Assembly: GCF_032917945.1 (NCBI RefSeq)
Contig: NZ_CP136624.1
Span: forward strand, 6,510,001 to 6,574,000
Origin: Bradyrhizobium sp. sBnM-33
Lineage (GTDB): Bacteria > Pseudomonadota > Alphaproteobacteria > Rhizobiales > Xanthobacteraceae
DNA: 64,000 nucleotides
Reading direction: 5' to 3'
Part shown: piece by piece, positions 8,730 through 19,738 of the stretch
Layout: every line of letters starts with the position of its first letter
Numbering within the stretch: position 1 is the stretch's first letter
Made by a program: the position numbers and the translations under genes
The notes under the pieces: generated by a model
What the model was told of the DNA's origin: nothing
Database searches by the model: none
What the model saw: the letters and a program-made list of their open reading frames with translations, nothing else

Positions 8730-9662
8730 CTAGTTTTCCGGAGGCGGCACCGCGCCGGTGCGGCTGGTGATCAGGCCGTAATGCTCAATGCGACGGTGGA
8801 GCGCAAAATTGAAGATCGTGTTCTTGCCGAAGAAGGTGGCGTCGAGATCGCAATTGTGAACCAGCAGTTCGTCCTCCTCGGTCTTGGCCTCGGCGACGAT
8901 CTCACCGTCCGGATTGACGATCAGGCTGCCGCCGATCAAGGGGTGACCATCCTCGACGCCGGCCTTTGCAACGCATACGACCCAGGTCGAGTTCTGGTAG
9001 GCGCCGGCTTGTGCGGAAAGCCGGTTGTGAAACAGCCGCTTCTCGGGCCCCTCCTCGCTCTTCTCGGCATTGACCGAGGGCGTGTTGTAGCCGATCAGCA
9101 CCATCTCGACACCTTGCAGGCCCATCACGCGATAAGTCTCCGGCCAGCGCCGGTCGTTGCAGACGGCCATGCCGAAGATGCCGCCTAGCGCACGCCAGAC
9201 GTTGAAGCCGAGATCGCCCGGCTCGAAGTAGCGCTTCTCCAGATGCTGGAACGCGCGTTTCGTATCGAACTCCGAATGACCGGGCAGATGAACCTTGCGG
9301 TACTTGCCGACAATTTTTGCTGATTTGTCGGTGAGGATGCAGGTGTTGAAATGATGCCCATCCGGCGTCAATTCGGCATAGCCAAAATTCATTGCAATGT
9401 TGTGGTGGGCGGCTCGCTCAAACAAAGGCCTTGTCGCCGCATTCGGCATCTCTCGTTCGAACCAGGTGTCGACCTCGGCCTGATCCTCCATGTACCAGCG
9501 CGGAAAAAAGGTGGTGAGCGCTAGCTCCGGATAGACGATCAGATCGGCGCCCCTCGCCTTGGCTTCATCCATCAGCGCGATCATGCGCTTGACGACGGCT
9601 TCGCGACTGTCGGCTTTCTGGATTGGGCCCAACTGGGCGGCGGCAACATTGATGACGCGCAT
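8730..9662 (-). CDS. N-carbamoyl-D-amino acid hydrolase (first copy)
   Basis: A 310-residue nitrilase-superfamily enzyme that cleaves N-carbamoyl-D-amino acids to D-amino acid, CO2 and ammonia. The Glu-Lys-Cys triad is E46 (YPELALTTFFPRW), K123 (KYRKVHLPG) and C168 (AVCNDRRWPE), and the text around all three closely follows the Agrobacterium enzyme as I remember it. The ATG at 9662 was chosen over one 24 bp upstream because AGGAAG precedes it at good spacing and the length then fits the roughly 304-residue family norm. It completes the pathway with hydantoinase and racemase. It lies 152 bp after the DppF gene and may be the last gene of the long upstream operon or have its own promoter. Confidence 0.94.
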   Translation of the reverse strand: MRVINVAAAQLGPIQKADSREAVVKRMIALMDEAKARGADLIVYPELALTTFFPRWYMEDQAEVDTWFEREMPNAATRPLFERAAHHNIAMNFGYAELTPDGHHFNTCILTDKSAKIVGKYRKVHLPGHSEFDTKRAFQHLEKRYFEPGDLGFNVWRALGGIFGMAVCNDRRWPETYRVMGLQGVEMVLIGYNTPSVNAEKSEEGPEKRLFHNRLSAQAGAYQNSTWVVCVAKAGVEDGHPLIGGSLIVNPDGEIVAEAKTEEDELLVHNCDLDATFFGKNTIFNFALHRRIEHYGLITSRTGAVPPPEN

Positions 9663-9814
9663 GAACAACTTCCTGGATGCTTCCATTTAGGGCTGCGCTG
9701 CACGAAAATAACGCAGCCTGCGGAGATCGGAGTCTTACCTGGTTCGATCGAAGCCAGCAGTTAAAGTTTTGGTCCACTCGAAGTCAATTCCAGAGGCAGT
9801 CCGCGCGACGCGCA

Positions 9815-11787
<1,973 letters not shown>

Positions 11788-11788
11788 C

Positions 11789-11841
11789 AGATCAGAACCC
11801 CATCGGAAAACCGGTACACACTTTTCCGGATCACGCTCTAG
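11789..11841. repeat. Rhizobiales-type palindromic intergenic repeat
   Basis: CGGAAAA (11804-11810) and TTTTCCG (11822-11828) form a perfect inverted repeat around an 11-base loop containing CCGG. On the minus strand the element reads TAGAGCGTGATCCGG, then AAAAGTGTG, then ACCGGTTTTCCGATGGG. From memory this resembles a dispersed small palindrome common in Bradyrhizobium, Mesorhizobium and Agrobacterium genomes. It begins at the stop codon of the DppC-like gene and ends next to the start of the DppD-like gene. No other copy was seen in the window. Confidence 0.6.
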
Positions 11842-12761
11842 AGGCTTTTTGCCATTCGCGGATCGAGCGCATCACGCAGGCCGTCGCCAAGCAGGTTGAC
11901 GGCGAGCACGGTGACGGACAGAAACGCGGCGGGAAAGAATACGATGTAGGGCTTGACCTGCCACAACGCCCTGCCCTCGGCCATGATGTTGCCCCAGGAC
12001 GGAATGGTGGGCGGCGTGCCGGCGCCGATGAAAGAGAGGATCGACTCCACGATCATGGCGCTGGCGCAGATATAGGTTGCCTGGACCAGCATCGGCGCCA
12101 GCGTGTTGGGCAGGATGTGGCGCAGGATGATCATCGGCGTTCGGGTGCCGGAGGCCGTGGCAGCGTCCACATAGGGCTGCTCGCGCAGTGACAGCACGAC
12201 ACTGCGCACCAGCCGCGAGACGCGCGGGATTTCGGCAACCGTGATGGCCAGGATGACGTTGCCGACGCTCGCGCGCGTCAGTGCCATCAGGGCGACGGCG
12301 AGCAGGATCGGCGGGATCGACATCAACCCGTCCATGAACCGCATCAGGATGCTGTCCGCCCATCGCACGAAACCCGAAACGAGGCCAATGGCGAGACCGG
12401 CGAGCGAGGACAGTACGGCTACCGACAGACCTACGGTGAGCGAGACCCGTGCCCCGTAAAGCACGCGTGAATAGATGTCGCGACCCAGTACGTCGGTGCC
12501 GAACCAAAAGTCCGCAGAAGGCAAGCGCGTACGCTTCGCAGGCGCGAGCGCGGTCGGATCGACGGTCCCGAGCCAGGGCGCGAAGATCCCCACCAAGACG
12601 AGGCAGAGCAGCAAGGCACCGCCGATCGCAACCGTCGGATGATTGCGCAGGAAGCCGAGCACACCGCGCCGGATGGCCACCGGCAGCAGCAGGTCCGGCA
12701 GTTGGGGCGCAATGACGAGGCCCGGCGGCACCGGCACAGTTCTGGTTGTGGAGATGCTCAA
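11838..12761 (-). CDS. Peptide-type ABC transporter permease, DppC-like
   Basis: A 307-residue inner-membrane permease. The segment [19 protein letters not shown] is the DppC/OppC motif, the EAA loop is at [21 protein letters not shown], and the C-terminus [14 protein letters not shown] is typical. The open frame continues far upstream of the true start through the DppB-like gene. A TTG at 12761 is preferred because it forms a TTGA overlap with the DppB stop (12758-12761), has AGGA upstream, and gives the usual length. The stop codon TAG is the first base triplet of the adjoining palindromic repeat, so the end of this gene may have been set by that element. Confidence 0.9.
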   Translation of the reverse strand: MSISTTRTVPVPPGLVIAPQLPDLLLPVAIRRGVLGFLRNHPTVAIGGALLLCLVLVGIFAPWLGTVDPTALAPAKRTRLPSADFWFGTDVLGRDIYSRVLYGARVSLTVGLSVAVLSSLAGLAIGLVSGFVRWADSILMRFMDGLMSIPPILLAVALMALTRASVGNVILAITVAEIPRVSRLVRSVVLSLREQPYVDAATASGTRTPMIILRHILPNTLAPMLVQATYICASAMIVESILSFIGAGTPPTIPSWGNIMAEGRALWQVKPYIVFFPAAFLSVTVLAVNLLGDGLRDALDPRMAKSL

Positions 12762-13699
12762 TAGCGGATCCTCGGATCGACCAGAGTGTAGGTGACGTCG
12801 ACCAGCAGGTTGACGAGCACATAGAGGAAACTGAATAGCAGGACGATGCCCTGGATGACCGGGTAGTCGCGGCGCAGGATCGCGTCGATCGTCAGCCGGC
12901 CAAGGCCAGGGATGGCGAACACGCTTTCGGTCACCACGGCGCCACCGATCAGTAGCGCAATGCCGATACCGATCACCGTCACGATCGGAACGGCCGCGTT
13001 TTTCAGCGCGTGAACGAACAGGATGTTGCGCTGCCCGAGGCCTTTGGCGCGGGCGGTGCGGACATAATCCTGCTGCAGCACCTCGAGCATGGAGGCCCGG
13101 GTAATGCGCGCGATCAGCGCGATGTAGACGGAGCCGAGGGCCAGGGCGGGAAGAATGAGGTTCTGCAGCCATGGCCAAAGGCCCGCCGCCAACGGCGTGT
13201 AGCCCTGCACGGGAAGCCATTCAAACTGCAGCGCAAACACATAGGCAAGGACGTACCCGACAACAAAGACGGGAAGCGAGAAGGCGAACACGGCGAACGC
13301 CATGATGGTGCGGTCCATCCAGCTTCCTGCCTTCCACGCCGCCACCACGCCGAGCGGCACCGCCACCAGGATGGTCAGGACAAGCGTGATCGCCATCAGC
13401 GAGAACGTCGGCTCGATGCGCTGCGCGATCATCGAGGCGACCGGCAGGTTGGTGAAGATCGAGGTGCCGAGATCGCCATGCAGGATATGCCAGAGCCAGG
13501 TTCCGAACTGGACCAGAAACGGCCGGTCGAGACCGAGGCCCTGGCGTATGCGCTCAACGTCGGCGGGGCTCGCCTGGTCGCCTGCGATCACCGCCGCCGG
13601 ATCGCCCGGCGCGATGTAGAGCAGGCTGAAGACGAACAGCGCGACGATGCCCATGACGGGCAAGGTCGAGAGAATGCGCCGGAAGATATACGAGATCAT
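12758..13699 (-). CDS. Peptide-type ABC transporter permease, DppB-like
   Basis: A 313-residue inner-membrane permease. The N-terminal TM segment and IAPGDPAAVIAGDQAS region match DppB proteins, as do the GDLGTSIFTNLPV loop and the C-terminal [16 protein letters not shown]. It follows the binding-protein gene by 13 bp and overlaps the DppC-like gene by four bases. With these and two ATPases it makes a full importer for a peptide-like or amide solute. Confidence 0.95.
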   Translation of the reverse strand: MISYIFRRILSTLPVMGIVALFVFSLLYIAPGDPAAVIAGDQASPADVERIRQGLGLDRPFLVQFGTWLWHILHGDLGTSIFTNLPVASMIAQRIEPTFSLMAITLVLTILVAVPLGVVAAWKAGSWMDRTIMAFAVFAFSLPVFVVGYVLAYVFALQFEWLPVQGYTPLAAGLWPWLQNLILPALALGSVYIALIARITRASMLEVLQQDYVRTARAKGLGQRNILFVHALKNAAVPIVTVIGIGIALLIGGAVVTESVFAIPGLGRLTIDAILRRDYPVIQGIVLLFSFLYVLVNLLVDVTYTLVDPRIRY

Positions 13700-13712
13700 G
13701 TGGGATCACGCG

Positions 13713-15314
13713 TCATGCCGTCTTCGACACGCCCCAGAAGAAGGGTAGCGGCCCCTTGGCGATACCGGAGACGTTCTTGCGCCACGCCGTGTAGCTCAGG
13801 AAGAAGCCGGTCGGCACATAAACCACGTCCTCGAGCGCCGCCTTGTTGAGGCGCTTCACCGCAGCCTTCTCCTCATCGAGATTCTTGGCGTCGAACCATG
13901 CCAAAACTTCCTTCTCCACGGGCGCGCTCGTGGGCCAGCCAAACCACGCCTTGTCGCCATTGGCGCGAATGGCGTTGTAGGCGGCGGGACTGATGCAATC
14001 CGCGCCGGCGTGCCAGGTGTGAAACATCCCCCAGCCACCCTGGCCAGGCGGCGTCTTCTGGGCGCGGCGGGAACCGACCGTGCCCCAATCGGTCGCGACG
14101 AAGTCGACGTTCATGCCCATTTGCTTCAGCAGATCCGCGGTGACGTCGCCCTGCGCCTTGGTGATCGGTTGATCCTGCGCCACGACACACGTGACCGGTT
14201 GGCCTGAATAGCCGCTCTCGGCCAGCAACTTCTTTGCCATTGCGAGATCGCGCTTGCCCTTCAGGATCTCGCCGCCCTCTTCTGTGTACAGCGGTGTATC
14301 CGGCGTGAAGAAGCCCGGCAGCGGCTTCCAGAGCGCGGTATCGTCGCCGACCAGCGCGCGCATATAGTCTTCCTGGCTCAGCGCCGCGAGCACGGCACGC
14401 CGCACCTTCACATCGTTGAAGGGCGGATGCAGGTGGTTCATCCGGAATGAACCGATGTTGCCGAGGGGATCGGCGATGTCGACGTTGATGCGGTTCTTCT
14501 TGAGCGACGGCACGAGATCGGTGATGGGACTCTCCCACCAATCGACTTCGCCATTCTGAAGTGCTGCTGCCGCCGTAGCGGGATCCGGGATCACCACCCA
14601 TTCGATGCGGTCGACCAGCATCTGCTTGCCGCCAGCGAGCCAGGATGCCTTTTCCTGCCGCGGCGTGTAATCGGCAAACTTCTCGAAAACCGCTTTGGCG
14701 CCGGGCACCCATTCGCCCTTTGCGAATTTCATGGGGCCCGATCCGATATATTCGGGGATCTGCTTGAACGGGTCCGTCTGGGCGATGCGCTCCGGCATGA
14801 TGAAGGCACAGGGCGTGCTGTTCTTGCCCAACGCCAGCAGCATCTTCGGATAAGGCGCCTTCAGCGCCCATTTGAAGGTCCTGTCGTCGACGGCGGTCAG
14901 CTCGTTCTGGATCGCCTTGATCATCAGGCCCATCGGATCGCGCGCCGACCAGCGCGCGAGACTCGCCACCACATCCTTGCTGAGCACCGGCTCGCCGTCA
15001 TGAAACTTGAGCCCCGGCCGTAGCCGAAAAGTCCAGACTAGACCGTCATCGGACACCTCCTCGGACTCGACCATCTGGCGCTGTGGCTGCAGCGTGGCGT
15101 CGAGGCCGTAAAGGGTGTCCCACACCAGTGCGGCGGCGTTACGCACGACATACTGTGTCCCCCAAATGGGATCGAAATTCGCGAGATTGGCCTGCGGCAC
15201 GAAGCGCAGGGTGCCCGCGGCAGCGCCTTGGGAAAGAGCCGGCATCGAAAGGCCGCTCGTTGCCGCCAGGCTGCCCATCCCGGCCAATCCTTTCAACACA
15301 GTCCTGCGATCCAT
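13713..15314 (-). CDS. Peptide-type ABC transporter substrate-binding protein, Tat-type signal
   Basis: A 533-residue SBP_bac_5 family protein. The N-terminus MDRRTVLKGLAGMGSLAA has a twin-arginine pattern, suggesting folded export to the periplasm. Family landmarks are WDTLYGLD, LRPGLKFHDGEPV and FNDVKVRRAVLAALSQ. The frame extends 14 codons upstream, but the ATG at 15314 has GGGAG at good spacing and starts the signal peptide at its basic end. It heads the five-gene transporter block. Its sequence resembles the other SBP_bac_5 protein at 18123-19706 (shared WDTLYG/YDTLYG, SGPMKFA/SGPFRFV and EXVWWESPIT-like regions), so the two look like paralogues serving the same kind of solute. Confidence 0.92.
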   Translation of the reverse strand: MDRRTVLKGLAGMGSLAATSGLSMPALSQGAAAGTLRFVPQANLANFDPIWGTQYVVRNAAALVWDTLYGLDATLQPQRQMVESEEVSDDGLVWTFRLRPGLKFHDGEPVLSKDVVASLARWSARDPMGLMIKAIQNELTAVDDRTFKWALKAPYPKMLLALGKNSTPCAFIMPERIAQTDPFKQIPEYIGSGPMKFAKGEWVPGAKAVFEKFADYTPRQEKASWLAGGKQMLVDRIEWVVIPDPATAAAALQNGEVDWWESPITDLVPSLKKNRINVDIADPLGNIGSFRMNHLHPPFNDVKVRRAVLAALSQEDYMRALVGDDTALWKPLPGFFTPDTPLYTEEGGEILKGKRDLAMAKKLLAESGYSGQPVTCVVAQDQPITKAQGDVTADLLKQMGMNVDFVATDWGTVGSRRAQKTPPGQGGWGMFHTWHAGADCISPAAYNAIRANGDKAWFGWPTSAPVEKEVLAWFDAKNLDEEKAAVKRLNKAALEDVVYVPTGFFLSYTAWRKNVSGIAKGPLPFFWGVSKTA

Positions 15315-15377
15315 GGAGCTCTCCCAGTCTTGAGTTGTCATGGCGGTCCGGGCCAATTCATTGGCCGGAGGTTCGAC

Positions 15378-15405
15378 GCCATATGAGGTGAAACGGGCCA
15401 GTCAA
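15378..15405 (-). promoter_or_regulatory. Possible sigma-70 promoter for the peptide ABC operon
   Basis: On the minus strand TTGACT (15405-15400) is followed after 16 bases by TATGGC (15383-15378), about 64 bp upstream of the binding-protein start. The gap of 234 bp here is the largest inside the long minus-strand series, so an internal promoter is reasonable. The -10 match is only moderate. Confidence 0.3.
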
Positions 15406-15548
15406 ACCGATGCCAATCAGTCTCCTTTTACTTGCAAGCGGTATGCCAGCACGGCCTGCTCGCGCTCCTGCCAGTTTCCGGCTGCTCACACGGGAAGCAC
15501 TTTCGAGCGATCACATTTTCGCGCGGTCACATGCACTTGCGATTCTGC

Positions 15549-16718
15549 CTAACCTGCGAGCTGTTCGAACTTCGACGATTGCTTCGGATGCCACCAACGG
15601 CCAGCAATGACGACGCCTTCGGACACGATCTTGCGGTCGCCGATCAGGTGCTCGCCGACGACGTCGACATAGTCGAACTGGCCTTGCTGGACCGAAATCA
15701 GGGTGGCGTCTCCCGCGCTTCCCGGCTTGAGGCTGCCTAGTTCGGGACGCCGCAGCGCCATCGCTGCATTAACCGTCGAAGCCGCGACCACATCGGCGAG
15801 CGGCATGTCCATGCACAGGAACTTGGACATGGTCGTCACTTGGTCAAAGGCCGGCCCATCGATGCACAGGGCATGGACATCTGAGGAAATGGTGTCGGGA
15901 TAGAAGCCGTTGGCAAGCATTGCGCGGGCGGTCTTGAAGGCGAATGAACCTTTGCCGTGGCCGATGTCGAACAACACGCCGCGTTCACGCGCCTCCAGCA
16001 CCACCCTCTTCACCGTGCCCTGGGCGGTGGCAGGCGTATTGGGAAACGGCCGGAATGCGTGGGTGAGAACGTCGCCTGGACGCAGGCGGGCCAGCACCTC
16101 CTCATAGCTCGGCGGCGGATGGTCGATATGCGCCATCAGCGGCATGCCGACCTCTTCGGCGACCTCAAGCGCGATATCAAGCGGCACGATTCCCGAAGTG
16201 CCCGAGGCGTGGAGCCCTACCCGCACCTTGATGCCGACGATGAGGTCGCGGTTGGCCTCGGCGACCTTCACGGCGTCGATCGGATTCATCAGGCGCATCT
16301 CCTCGCTCTCGCCGACCATGACCCGATGCGAGAAGCCGTAAATGCCGGCGTGGGAGACATGCAGATAGGCCAGAATGCGGACCTGGCTCGGCTCGATGAC
16401 GTGCTTGCGGAAACCGGCGAAATTACCCGGGCCGGCGCTGCCGGTGTCAACCGCCGTGGTGACGCCGGAGGTGCGGCAGAACTCCTCGGCGTCGATGCCG
16501 AGCGAGGTGCCGCCCCAATAGACGTGGGTGTGCAGATCAATCAGGCCTGGAGTGACGATGTAACCCGACACGTCGCGCACATCGGTTCCGGGATCGGCCT
16601 TGAGCTCGCTTCCGACCATCGCCACCTTGCCGCCTGCAAAGGCGACATCCGTCACGGCGTCGAGCTTCTGGGAGGGGTCGATCACTCGGCCGCCGCGCAA
16701 GATCAAATCGAAAGGCAT
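15549..16718 (-). CDS. Amidohydrolase/deacetylase-family metallohydrolase
   Basis: A 389-residue TIM-barrel metal hydrolase. The HTH metal motif is H63/H65 (DLHTHVYWGG), a probable carboxylated lysine is K164 (GIKVRVG), further ligands are in AHIDHP (H197/H200) and THAF (H220), and the last Asp is D280 (SSDVHAL). The pattern matches the dihydroorotase-like amidohydrolase/deacetylase group, whose members act on N-acyl or cyclic amides and whose physiological substrates are mostly unassigned. The ATG at 16718 was chosen over an upstream extension of 25 codons because CAGGAGA sits just before it and the protein then begins with the usual FDLILRGGRVIDP strand. It follows the frameshifted amidohydrolase by 35 bp. 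Confidence 0.88.
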   Translation of the reverse strand: MPFDLILRGGRVIDPSQKLDAVTDVAFAGGKVAMVGSELKADPGTDVRDVSGYIVTPGLIDLHTHVYWGGTSLGIDAEEFCRTSGVTTAVDTGSAGPGNFAGFRKHVIEPSQVRILAYLHVSHAGIYGFSHRVMVGESEEMRLMNPIDAVKVAEANRDLIVGIKVRVGLHASGTSGIVPLDIALEVAEEVGMPLMAHIDHPPPSYEEVLARLRPGDVLTHAFRPFPNTPATAQGTVKRVVLEARERGVLFDIGHGKGSFAFKTARAMLANGFYPDTISSDVHALCIDGPAFDQVTTMSKFLCMDMPLADVVAASTVNAAMALRRPELGSLKPGSAGDATLISVQQGQFDYVDVVGEHLIGDRKIVSEGVVIAGRWWHPKQSSKFEQLAG

Positions 16719-16753
16719 TGCAATCTCCTGACAGTGCGTGTGCCGACCAGCGG

Positions 16754-18126
16754 TCATCCATTGAAGGCCGCCTGAGCTTCCGGCAAATCCCAAATTTTGC
16801 CGATTGCCGCGTTCGCGGCCGACATCATCGCGGTCTCGTCGCCGTGAATGTACTGGCCCGCATCGATCAGCACACGGCCGTCAACGATGACTAGATCGAT
16901 GTTGACGCGGTTTCCGAGCGCAACGAGCCCGCGGCGCGGATCGAACAGCGGCTGCAGATGGGGATGGGTCAGGTCGACGACGGTGAGGTCGGCGGTAGCG
17001 CCCGGTGCAATCGTCCCGAGATCCGGCCGCTTGATGACCGCCGCCGCCGTTGCCGTGACCGACTCGATCAGCTCCGGTGCGTTGGCTACATCAGCGCGAG
17101 CGGACGCAATCTTCGAGATCATCGACGCCGCGTTGAGTTCGCCGAGCAGGTCCATATTGTAGCCATCGGTTCCGACCACCGTCCGGACGCCGTGCTCCGC
17201 GAACCGACCGAACGCCGCGGTAACGCCTGAGCGCGCAAACACGCGCGGGCAGTTCAGCACCGTGGCGCCCCTCGCCGCCATCAGCTTCAAATCATTATCG
17301 GTGCTCGCGATGCAGTGCCGGCCATAAGATCAGGCGCCAGAAGACCCAGCCAATCGAGATATTCGGCCGGCGTGCGACCGCCGTGACGGCTTGCGATCGT
17401 CGCGACTTCGGCCTGGCTTTGCGCGAGATGGGTGGTGATGGGAACGTCGAGTTCGCGCGCGCGAGCGGCGCACGCCCGCAGCAGATCCGGGCCGCAGGTG
17501 TCGGTCGCGTGCGGACTCATCGCGAGGCCGATCCGGCCGTCGCCGCGTCCATTCCATCGCTGGTATAGCGCGTTCCAGGTGTCCATATCGGCCTGGCCAT
17601 CGTCGCCCGCGTAATGCACCACGCCGTCCGGTCCCGCCTTGGCATCCGAGGTCGAAAACAAATACGGCGCGCCATAGAAGCGGATTCCCATTTCCTCGGC
17701 GGCGTCGAACATCTCCGGGATGGTGTTGCGAAACGGCTCTATCACCGTGGTGGCGCCACCTTTCAGCAATTGCAGAATGCCGAGCCGCGCGATGGCAAGC
17801 CGCTCCGACGGCGACAACAGCTCGGCGCCGCGCTTGGTCAGCGGCAGCAATACCGTATAGACGATGCTCTGGTTGTTCCGGCGACCATTGCCGTCCTCGG
17901 TATGCGTCCGGGCGACGGCTTCGCTGAAGCAGTGGTTGTGCAGGTTCAGAAGACCGGGCAGCACGAAGAGGCCCGGTCTGTCGAAGACCTCAGTTGCGGA
18001 TGGCCGGTCGCGCGTGACGGCGGTAATCCGCCTGCCCTCCAGCAACACCCAGTGATCGCGGAGCACTTCCTGCGCGCCGCCCTTGCGCGACAACACATAA
18101 CTGCCGAAGATCGCGATCGTGCTCAT
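16754..18126 (-). pseudogene. SsnA/TrzN-type amidohydrolase, frameshifted
   Basis: Two reading frames together encode a single amidohydrolase of about 457 residues. The first part (18126 to 17287) carries the metal motif NLHNHCF (H63/H65) and PITTHLAQSQAE; it then terminates abruptly as TASRAPIMI. The second part (17290 to 16754) continues with LMAARGATVLNCPRV and the metal Asp in VGTDGYNMD. Reading across, APDLMAG + HCIASTDND restores the expected His of this family if one base is added near 17318, so a single-base deletion is the simplest explanation. The start ATG overlaps the preceding stop as ATGA (18123-18126). A sequencing error cannot be excluded. Intact relatives deaminate or dechlorinate N-heterocycles, or act in guanine or ergothioneine breakdown. 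Confidence 0.82.
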
Positions 18127-19706
18127 GACGGTTTCACATTCCAGAACACGGCCGTACCGTTGAGAATGCCGGTAATGTTCGAGCGGTACGCCGTCGGTTG
18201 CTTGTACTGACCGATCGGGAAGTAAGGGATTTCCTCGAACGATAACGCCTGGATATCGCGGCAGATCCGCTGTTGCTCGGCAAGGTTGGCGGCGGCGAGC
18301 CACTGGCTGCGCAGCGCCCCCATCTTCTCGCTCTTGTACCAGCCGGCCGTTTTGCTGTCGCCGCGCAGGTTCGAATTGCCGGCCGGGTTCAGCCAATCGA
18401 TGCCTTGCCAGTTGCCAACGCCGGCGCTCCAGCCGCCCTGGGCGACGGAATCTTTTTTCAACTGCCGCTGCAACACCACGCCGAAATCCAGTCCGGCATA
18501 GTCGACGTTCATGCCGGCCTGCTGCAGCATGTCGGCCGCGATGTCGCCGAGCGGCTTTTGTGCAACCGAGTTCGTGGGGACGAGCAGCACCACCTTCTCG
18601 CCATTGTAACCGGCGGCTTTCAGATCGGTCTTGACTCTCGCCATGTCGCGCGGCCCGCGGAAGACATTGAGGCCGACATCGCTCGCCATCGGCGTACCCG
18701 GCGCAAAGAAGCCGATCGGCGCGGATTGATAGGCGGGATCATCGCCCGCAACCGCTGTCATGAAGGCGGACTGGTCGATCGCGCCCAACAGCGCCCGACG
18801 AATGGCGGGATTGTCAAACGGCGGCTGCAGATGGTTGACGCGCAGCATGCAGGTGTATCCTCGCGGATCGAGGATCCGCGTGGTGATGCCACCGGTACGC
18901 TTCAGCACCGGCAGCAGGTCGTGCGGCGTTGTTTCCTGCCAGTCCTGCTCGCGCGTTTGCAGCGCAGCGACGCCAGTCGCCGCATCCGGCATCGTTGTCC
19001 AGACCACGCGGTCGTAATGAACGATCTTGGGACCGGCAGTCCAATCGGGCTTGCTGTCCTGACGGGGCAGATAGCGATCGAAACGGGCGTACACGTTACG
19101 CGCGCCCTGCACGCGCTCATCCGCCACGAACCGGAAAGGCCCGCTGCCCACCACCTCGGCCAGCGGCTTGAACGGATCATGGCTCGCCAGCCGCTCGGGC
19201 ATCATGAACGGCGCCTGGATCGCAACTTTGCCGAGCGCCGCAGGCAACAGAGGGAAAGGCCTGCTCAGCCGAAAGCGGATGGTGCGGTCATCAGGCGCCG
19301 ACAGTTCGTCGGTTGCGGCCATCAGCTCGGCGCCGAACCCATCGCGGGCCGCCCAGCGGCGAATGCTCGCGACGCAATCACGCGCCAGCACGCGCTCGCC
19401 ATCATGCCATAGCAGGCCGTCGCGCAACGTTAGGTCCCACTGCCGCTCGTCGTTGGAAACGACATGCCCGGACACCATCTGTGGCGAGACCTCGAGCGCC
19501 GAATTCATGCCGTAGAGCGTGTCGTAGACCATGAATCCATGGTTTCGGGAAACCTGCGCCGTGGAGTAGATCGGATCGATAAAGGTCAGGTCGATCACCG
19601 GAATAAAGCGCAGCGTGGTCTGTGACTGCGCCCGCAGGATTCCCGGCAGCGAGAACGCCGGCGCTGCGGCAGCGGCCTTTAGCAGTGAACGACGGGAAAC
19701 GAGCAT
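18123..19706 (-). CDS. Peptide-type ABC substrate-binding protein, Tat-type signal (orphan)
   Basis: A 527-residue SBP_bac_5 family protein. The N-terminus MLVSRRSLLKAAAAAPAFS has the twin-arginine pattern with cleavage near LRAQS. The ATG at 19706 has CAGGAG at proper distance; a longer frame upstream (68 codons) is not supported. It has no permease of its own directly beside it: the next genes are amidohydrolases, and the nearest peptide-type permeases are 4.5 kb further on, after its paralogue at 13713-15314. It may deliver a second ligand to that transporter. It is coupled to the frameshifted amidohydrolase by an ATGA overlap. Confidence 0.9.
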   Translation of the reverse strand: MLVSRRSLLKAAAAAPAFSLPGILRAQSQTTLRFIPVIDLTFIDPIYSTAQVSRNHGFMVYDTLYGMNSALEVSPQMVSGHVVSNDERQWDLTLRDGLLWHDGERVLARDCVASIRRWAARDGFGAELMAATDELSAPDDRTIRFRLSRPFPLLPAALGKVAIQAPFMMPERLASHDPFKPLAEVVGSGPFRFVADERVQGARNVYARFDRYLPRQDSKPDWTAGPKIVHYDRVVWTTMPDAATGVAALQTREQDWQETTPHDLLPVLKRTGGITTRILDPRGYTCMLRVNHLQPPFDNPAIRRALLGAIDQSAFMTAVAGDDPAYQSAPIGFFAPGTPMASDVGLNVFRGPRDMARVKTDLKAAGYNGEKVVLLVPTNSVAQKPLGDIAADMLQQAGMNVDYAGLDFGVVLQRQLKKDSVAQGGWSAGVGNWQGIDWLNPAGNSNLRGDSKTAGWYKSEKMGALRSQWLAAANLAEQQRICRDIQALSFEEIPYFPIGQYKQPTAYRSNITGILNGTAVFWNVKPS

Positions 19707-19738
19707 CAAGAACTCCTGGAATATTTGATCGACCGTTC

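Noticed and set aside
8719-8738. CCGGA/TCCGG hairpin between racemase and carbamoylase
   Set aside because: The stem is only five bases, has no T-run and overlaps the carbamoylase stop; a chance match is likely.
11838-13220. 460-residue reading of the DppC-like gene
   Set aside because: The extra N-terminal 153 residues are an out-of-frame reading of the DppB-like gene; the TTG at 12761 with the TTGA overlap gives the normal protein.
16754-17290. Independent 178-residue amidohydrolase-like protein
   Set aside because: It contains only the C-terminal half of a barrel enzyme and continues the preceding frame after one missing base, so it was merged with 17287-18126 as one frameshifted gene.
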